A program made the position numbers and the translations under genes. From positions 1,302,001 to 1,366,000 of the forward strand of contig NZ_QWDE01000001.1 in the NCBI RefSeq assembly GCF_003432065.1: a stretch of DNA of 64,000 bases, in the 5' to 3' direction. This document shows, in pieces, positions 60,540-64,000 of this stretch (position 1 is the first letter of the stretch; the number at the start of each line of letters is the position of its first letter). Under the pieces are notes generated by a model. It saw only the letters and a list, made by a program, of their open reading frames with translations, had not been told where the DNA came from and searched no databases. The DNA is from Mucilaginibacter terrenus. Its GTDB lineage: Bacteria > Bacteroidota > Bacteroidia > Sphingobacteriales > Sphingobacteriaceae.

Positions 60540-61010
60540 GCTACCTGAAATTGAATGCTTAAGCGAACGCCTCCTTTGTTTTCAACTTTAACTTACCACC
60601 AGGCTGTTTGCTTAAGGCTTCCATCATTTTCATACCCGGCTGGTGGCATTTCAAGGTTGAAGCCGGGCGGAAAGCCCCTGCCATTATCAGCTATGGTTAA
60701 CATAAGCCTTTCACTTTTACAAGCTAAAGCGCAACCAGGATCTGCTCACCTTATCATCAAAGTCATACTTAATGGCATTAGTTATTGAATAATTCAGTAT
60801 CAAGCCGGATGTTCGGCTTGGGCCAATCAAGATGAGGATTCAATCACCTGTTCAAAATTGATAGGGGACTTCCGGATATAAAGCTATCACTCAAATAGCT
60901 TAACAATTTAGTCACATCGGCAGGTATATTCATGCTAGCCACGTTGTTTCTTTAATACAACTTCTTATGAATCAATGAAATTGCCTGCACGGGTTCTGGC
61001 TTTCAAGGCT
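60540..61010 (-). pseudogene. Remnant of a HisKA_2 histidine kinase
   Basis: On the minus strand from about 61010, pieces such as SQNPVQAISLIHKKLY-like residues, VASMNIPADVTKLLSYL, FNNAIKY-like and GMKMMEALSK-like segments align in order with the kinase at 26734, but stops and frameshifts interrupt them. The terminal HATPase end is clearest near 60570-60650. No full-length frame remains. This is a decayed copy of the same kinase family, located between an intact kinase and the hmp operon terminator. Confidence 0.55.
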
Positions 61011-61026
61011 GCTAAGAAACGCAAAT

Positions 61027-61062
61027 ACGGAACAAAGCCAGCGTTTGTTGGCTTTGTTCCGT
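61027..61062 (-). terminator. Hairpin terminator of the hmp operon
   Basis: A perfect 14-base-pair stem (ACGGAACAAAGCCA at 61027-61040, TGGCTTTGTTCCGT at 61049-61062) with an 8-base loop, 6 bases beyond the stop of the small membrane protein gene. The following minus-strand sequence is ATTTGCG, so the T-run is weak, but the stem is strong. Confidence 0.7.
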
Positions 61063-61068
61063 AAACTA

Positions 61069-61416
61069 TCACAAAATATAATAAAGCAATATGCCCAGGT
61101 TGACAATTAGGCTGGCAAAGAACGCTGTTAGCGTAACACGAATTCCCGCTCCCCCCATATTTGCGACTAAGTTGCCAAAAAAACCAAGTACTGTTATACC
61201 CAGCAAAACGACTGGCGCATTAAAGTAATAAATGACGACGGCAGGCACAGCAAGTACCAGGTTGCCATGTACCATTAGATTAACAAACCACCACATCGTG
61301 CGGTAATTTTTTTGACTATCCACAAATTTGAGGTAAGATTTGATGGGGTTAAAAACAACATGGATATTAGGATTGGCTGCCCAAGCAGTCTGGGTATTCG
61401 GTTTTAGCGTAAGCAT
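61069..61416 (-). CDS. Hypothetical membrane protein downstream of hmp
   Basis: A 115-residue protein with an N-terminal soluble part (about 1-40, PNIHVVFNPIKSYLKFVDSQ) and three hydrophobic segments (about 45-65, 67-90 and 92-115). No known motif. It starts 19 bases after the hmp stop codon on the same strand and ends at a hairpin terminator, so it is the second gene of an NO-detoxification operon. Role unknown. Confidence 0.6.
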   Translation of the reverse strand: MLTLKPNTQTAWAANPNIHVVFNPIKSYLKFVDSQKNYRTMWWFVNLMVHGNLVLAVPAVVIYYFNAPVVLLGITVLGFFGNLVANMGGAGIRVTLTAFFASLIVNLGILLYYIL

Positions 61417-61435
61417 GATATAAAGATTTAAAAGA

Positions 61436-62647
61436 TTAGTTTAGTAAAAGCACTTGTGGCCCGAATTCTTCAAAGTAGATCCGGTCTTTACTTATGCCGG
61501 CTGATACGAGATCCTGGTATTGCTTTTTGATGAAAACGGGGGGTCCGCAAACAAAGTAATGGCCGTTCAGATCAAGATTAAGTTGAGGTATCACGGCTAT
61601 GTCCAGAAAGCCTTCATAAATACCCGCTCGTTTATTGGTTTCCGTCGGTTCATTATAGAAAGTATATTGATTAAAATTCGGGAATTCCGAACCAATCTCC
61701 TCCACGTGTTGTTTGAAGGCATGCACGTTTTCATTCCGGCAACCATGCAACCAGGTAATCTGATGTTGGTGCTCATTAGCGATCAGGCTTTGCAACATGC
61801 TCAATAAGGGCGTAAGGCCAACACCACCGCTAATCAGGGTTACCGGCGCGTCCAGGTCATCTGCTAAGACAAAATTGCCAGCTGGTGCAGTGATCTCCAA
61901 TATATTCCCGCTATGCACATGATCATGTAAGCGGTTGCTGATCATTCCGTTCGTGTCAATTTCTTGGCCGAGTTCCCGTTTTACCGATATGCGGTAGTAA
62001 TCATGATTAGGTGCGCTGGAGATACTATATTGGCGGGCCTGGTTAAGCTTTAATTCCGGTAGGAAGGTACGCAGGCTAATAAACTGGCCCGCCTGGTGTT
62101 TAGCCACCTTGCCACCATCTGAAGGGTACAGATAGAAGGATGTGATCTCATCTGATTCGGCAATTTTTTTCTGTACAACAAATGGCCGCCAGCCCGTCCA
62201 CCCGTATTTTGTATTTATTTTCTGTTGGAATATACCCGCCTCATGACCACTCATCAAGGCGGCTAACTGCTGGTAAGCAGCTGTCCAGGCACCTACTATA
62301 GCTGGTGTAGCAGCTTCGCCTAACACTTCCTGAATTGAGGCGATCAGGTGTTTTCCTACGATAATGTAATGCTCCGGCCGAATATCCAGGCTCACATGTT
62401 TATGCCCAATTCGGTCCACCACCGGTAACAAAACCAGCGGGTTGGCAATATTCTCTGCATAAGCCAGCACAGCCAGCGCAAGCGCTGTTTGCTGTTTATC
62501 ACTTTTCTGATTGCCCATATTAAACAAGTTTTTCAGTTCCGGGTGATGCGTAAACATGCGGTTATAAAAATATTTGGTAAGTAGAACCCCGTTTTCCTTT
62601 AATATGGGAACGGTTGCGGTAATGAGAGCTTTTTGATCTGTTGTCAT
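61436..62647 (-). CDS. hmp: Flavohemoglobin nitric-oxide dioxygenase
   Basis: A 403-residue protein: globin domain (about 1-140; ENGVLLTKYFYNRMF with the distal region, and VGKHLIASIQEVLGE with the proximal His just before at EHYIIVGKHL), FAD domain (about 150-260; RQYSISSAPN, KRELG) and NAD domain (about 265-400; LISGGVGLTPLLSMLQ, GCRNENVHAFK, YFVCGPP). This is the full Hmp layout that turns NO and O2 into nitrate using NAD(P)H. It is divergent from an Rrf2 regulator gene and shares its promoter region, which contains an operator-like dyad. Confidence 0.95.
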   Translation of the reverse strand: MTTDQKALITATVPILKENGVLLTKYFYNRMFTHHPELKNLFNMGNQKSDKQQTALALAVLAYAENIANPLVLLPVVDRIGHKHVSLDIRPEHYIIVGKHLIASIQEVLGEAATPAIVGAWTAAYQQLAALMSGHEAGIFQQKINTKYGWTGWRPFVVQKKIAESDEITSFYLYPSDGGKVAKHQAGQFISLRTFLPELKLNQARQYSISSAPNHDYYRISVKRELGQEIDTNGMISNRLHDHVHSGNILEITAPAGNFVLADDLDAPVTLISGGVGLTPLLSMLQSLIANEHQHQITWLHGCRNENVHAFKQHVEEIGSEFPNFNQYTFYNEPTETNKRAGIYEGFLDIAVIPQLNLDLNGHYFVCGPPVFIKKQYQDLVSAGISKDRIYFEEFGPQVLLLN

Positions 62648-62739
62648 AATAATATATTAATACCTTTTTATCCTTTATTTAATGTTATAAATCATTTGTG
62701 GTTGATCAACAGGACAAATCTATGCACTAAAATAATAAA

Positions 62740-62753
62740 AGACAAATTTATCC
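62740..62753. promoter_or_regulatory. Candidate Rrf2/NsrR operator between hmp and its regulator
   Basis: AGACAAATTTATCC at 62740-62753 is a dyad that fits RGAYAAATTTRTCY on both strands (10 of 14 positions identical, the rest transitions). Partial copies recur nearby: GACAAATCTAT at 62713-62723, and TTTATCCTTTATT at 62667-62679 and 62747-62759 (13-base direct repeat). A TATCTTTG box at 62769-62776, close to the Bacteroidota TAnnTTTG element, lies just before the regulator start. Confidence 0.6.
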
Positions 62754-62786
62754 TTTATTATTTTTTCTTATCTTTGCTTTCACATT

Positions 62787-63224
62787 ATGGCGATATTTTC
62801 AAAAACATGCGAATACGGAATCAAGGCGGTGCTATTTATTGCTCATACCGGCGTACAGGGGCGTAAAGTCGGCATCAAAGAGATTGCTGCCGGTATTGAT
62901 TCACCAGAGTTCTTCCTGGCCAAGATACTTCAGAATATTAGCCGTAAAGGGATTGTCAATTCATTTAAGGGCCCTAATGGTGGCTTTTATATCACAGATG
63001 AAAGTTTAAAACGTCCAATTAGTGATATTGTAGAGGCTATAGATGGAGATGGTCTTTTCAGGGGTTGTGCTTTGGGTCTTAAACAATGTTCGGAGATCAA
63101 TCCCTGTCCTTTACATGAAGAATTCAAGGTCATCAGAACACGTATTTACGATATGCTGCATACCATCAATATTGACCAGTTCAATCAAGAATTAATGAGT
63201 GGTATGTTATCTCTGAAAAAATAA
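62787..63224 (+). CDS. Rrf2-family iron-sulfur transcriptional regulator (NsrR-like)
   Basis: A 145-residue protein with a winged-helix HTH (about 1-75: CEYGIKAVLFIA, AGIDSPEFFLAKILQNISRKG, GPNGGFYI) and three cysteines in RGCALGLKQCSEINPCPLH that can hold an iron-sulfur cluster (spacings 6 and 5; the classic IscR/NsrR spacing is 5 and 5). It is divergent from hmp, so it probably represses hmp and loses repression when NO destroys the cluster. Operator-like dyads lie in the shared promoter. Confidence 0.9.
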   Translation: MAIFSKTCEYGIKAVLFIAHTGVQGRKVGIKEIAAGIDSPEFFLAKILQNISRKGIVNSFKGPNGGFYITDESLKRPISDIVEAIDGDGLFRGCALGLKQCSEINPCPLHEEFKVIRTRIYDMLHTINIDQFNQELMSGMLSLKK

Positions 63225-63313
63225 CAATTCAACGTAGAACATTGAAGTAATACAGTGATTGACCAAATGCGTGTTATCATGCGAACAGAAATAACCTAAT
63301 TTATGATTTTAAA

Positions 63314-63337
63314 CAGTTCCCGGTCTGCCGGGAACTG
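63314..63337 (-). terminator. Terminator of the lanthipeptide-type precursor gene
   Basis: A perfect 10-base-pair stem (CAGTTCCCGG at 63314-63323, CCGGGAACTG at 63328-63337) with a TCTG loop, 6 bases beyond the stop codon of the precursor. The minus strand continues with TTTAAAA. Its closeness suggests a monocistronic precursor transcript. Confidence 0.78.
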
Positions 63338-63343
63338 CTACTT

Positions 63344-63571
63344 TTAACATCCACAAGCTGAAAAGCAACTGCCGAGAGCAGTAGTTGCGCCTACACATCC
63401 CTGTGGATTACCACTCCCAGCAGTTGATCCGCAATGAACGACCTGACTAATGTAGCCGCTTCCCCCAAGTACGTTCAACATGCTTTCCGTATTCAGGTCA
63501 CTAATTTTGTCCTTGAATAAAGAAAGTTTTTTTAATTGCAGTTTTTCACGGTTTAATTGTATTTTTCTCAT
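63344..63571 (-). CDS. Class I lanthipeptide-type precursor peptide with GG motif
   Basis: From the ATG at 63571 (MRKIQLNREKLQLKK), 75 residues; the frame to 63607 is not needed. The leader has LSLFKDKISDLNTESML, the KLSL..I..LN pattern of Bacteroidota class I lanthipeptide precursors, ending in NVLGG (cleavage after GG, about residue 37). The core of about 38 residues holds five Cys and eight Ser/Thr, with HCGSTAGSG, GCVGATTALGSC and SACGC. Dehydration and ring formation are plausible. No LanB, LanC or exporter gene is near, though lanB is 48 kb to the left. A 7-base-arm hairpin (63581-63597) lies just upstream of the start. Confidence 0.85.
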   Translation of the reverse strand: MRKIQLNREKLQLKKLSLFKDKISDLNTESMLNVLGGSGYISQVVHCGSTAGSGNPQGCVGATTALGSCFSACGC

Positions 63572-63607
63572 AATGGTAACACCACTTTTTAAGTGGTCAA
63601 CTTTCAA

Positions 63608-64000
63608 TTACCTCCCCTGTCTCTCGCCATGGATCGGATGTTCAGCGTCGCTTTGAAGTGTGCAAATCACTCCCCCTTCTTTATCTTTGGGCAAAGAGGT
63701 TACTCCCGCATTGTCGGCCAACAATATTCTTTTTAATCTATTACATCAATTAATTTAGTTTCACTGATTGAACCTTGAACTAACGAATCCAAGGTGTTAA
63801 CCATTAATTAATTAACTTACATGATATAAATTTAAAATATCAATCTAATAAAAACAAACAAAAAAGTTATATTTAATCATAAAATTAAATATCAAATAAT
63901 AAATTAAAGGATATGGGGGTCAGGCCATTAAAAACCTAGTTGTGAGGCGAGTTAAGGATTACAATCAAAGAAAAAATACCTACAATTATTCGCCATTTAA
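63608..64000. other. AT-rich window end
   Basis: No coding frame I would trust. The last 250 bases are very AT-rich (about 63760-63900). The promoter of the precursor probably lies at the left end of this stretch. The modification genes for that precursor may begin beyond the window. Confidence 0.5.

Noticed and set aside
1..64000. CRISPR arrays, tRNA or rRNA genes
   Set aside because: No regularly spaced direct repeats, and no cloverleaf or rRNA-like stretch was recognised by eye; a dedicated scan would be needed to exclude a tRNA.

Overview
The window looks like a Bacteroidota chromosome, most likely Sphingobacteriaceae (Mucilaginibacter/Pedobacter-like). The evidence is a CTnDOT-type tra operon, a SusC/SusD pair, RteC, LytS/LytTR and HisKA_2-type kinases, TAnnTTTG-like promoter boxes and weak Shine-Dalgarno sequences. 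The genus is inferred from protein resemblance only. I saw no integrase, transposase, rRNA, tRNA or CRISPR array.

Layout. (1) 1-8290: the end of a conjugative-element transfer operon (traG C-terminus, a lipoprotein, three TraI-like paralogues, TraJ, K, L-like, M, N and a cargo-type protein), closed by a hairpin terminator. (2) 8.4-10.3 kb: element regulators (XRE protein, RNA polymerase alpha-CTD-like protein, RteC). Immediately upstream of rteC and on the same strand is a 53-residue Thr-rich, Cys-free peptide gene. (3) 10.36-22.4 kb, visibly more GC-rich: a LytS-type kinase and LytTR regulator, a full-length LanB-type dehydratase with no cyclase, MauE-like and small secreted proteins, and a TlpA-SusC-SusD operon. 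Regions 2 and 3 together look like an undescribed RiPP/peptide-signalling locus carried by, or beside, the conjugative element.

(4) 22.7-26.7 kb: an XRE regulator, an aryl-alcohol-dehydrogenase-like/hydrolase operon and a frameshifted dps. (5) 26.7-37.7 kb: a TPR histidine kinase, a DUF3943 protein, an EmrAB-TolC-type efflux operon with a coupled 57-residue gene, a pirin-like protein and an AraC regulator. (6) 37.7-48.8 kb: a tightly packed minus-strand operon for microaerobic respiration and NO/O2 handling (CcoN, CcoO-P fusion, truncated hemoglobin, hemerythrin, cupins, ferredoxin and reductase), next to a sigma-54 response regulator and a kinase remnant.

(7) 49.4-59.2 kb: AraC/NDH-2/catalase-like operon, a badly decayed FAD aromatic monooxygenase, AhpD-like and DoxX proteins, then an aldehyde dehydrogenase, outer-membrane transporter and hydrolase. 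A shared palindromic motif (core TTACGAAATA) lies upstream of three separate operons in regions 4 and 7, suggesting one regulon for aromatic alcohol/aldehyde oxidation. (8) 59.3-64 kb: a PAS kinase, a kinase remnant, flavohemoglobin (hmp) with a divergent Rrf2 regulator and a good operator dyad, and a second RiPP precursor of the Bacteroidota class I lanthipeptide type with a terminator.
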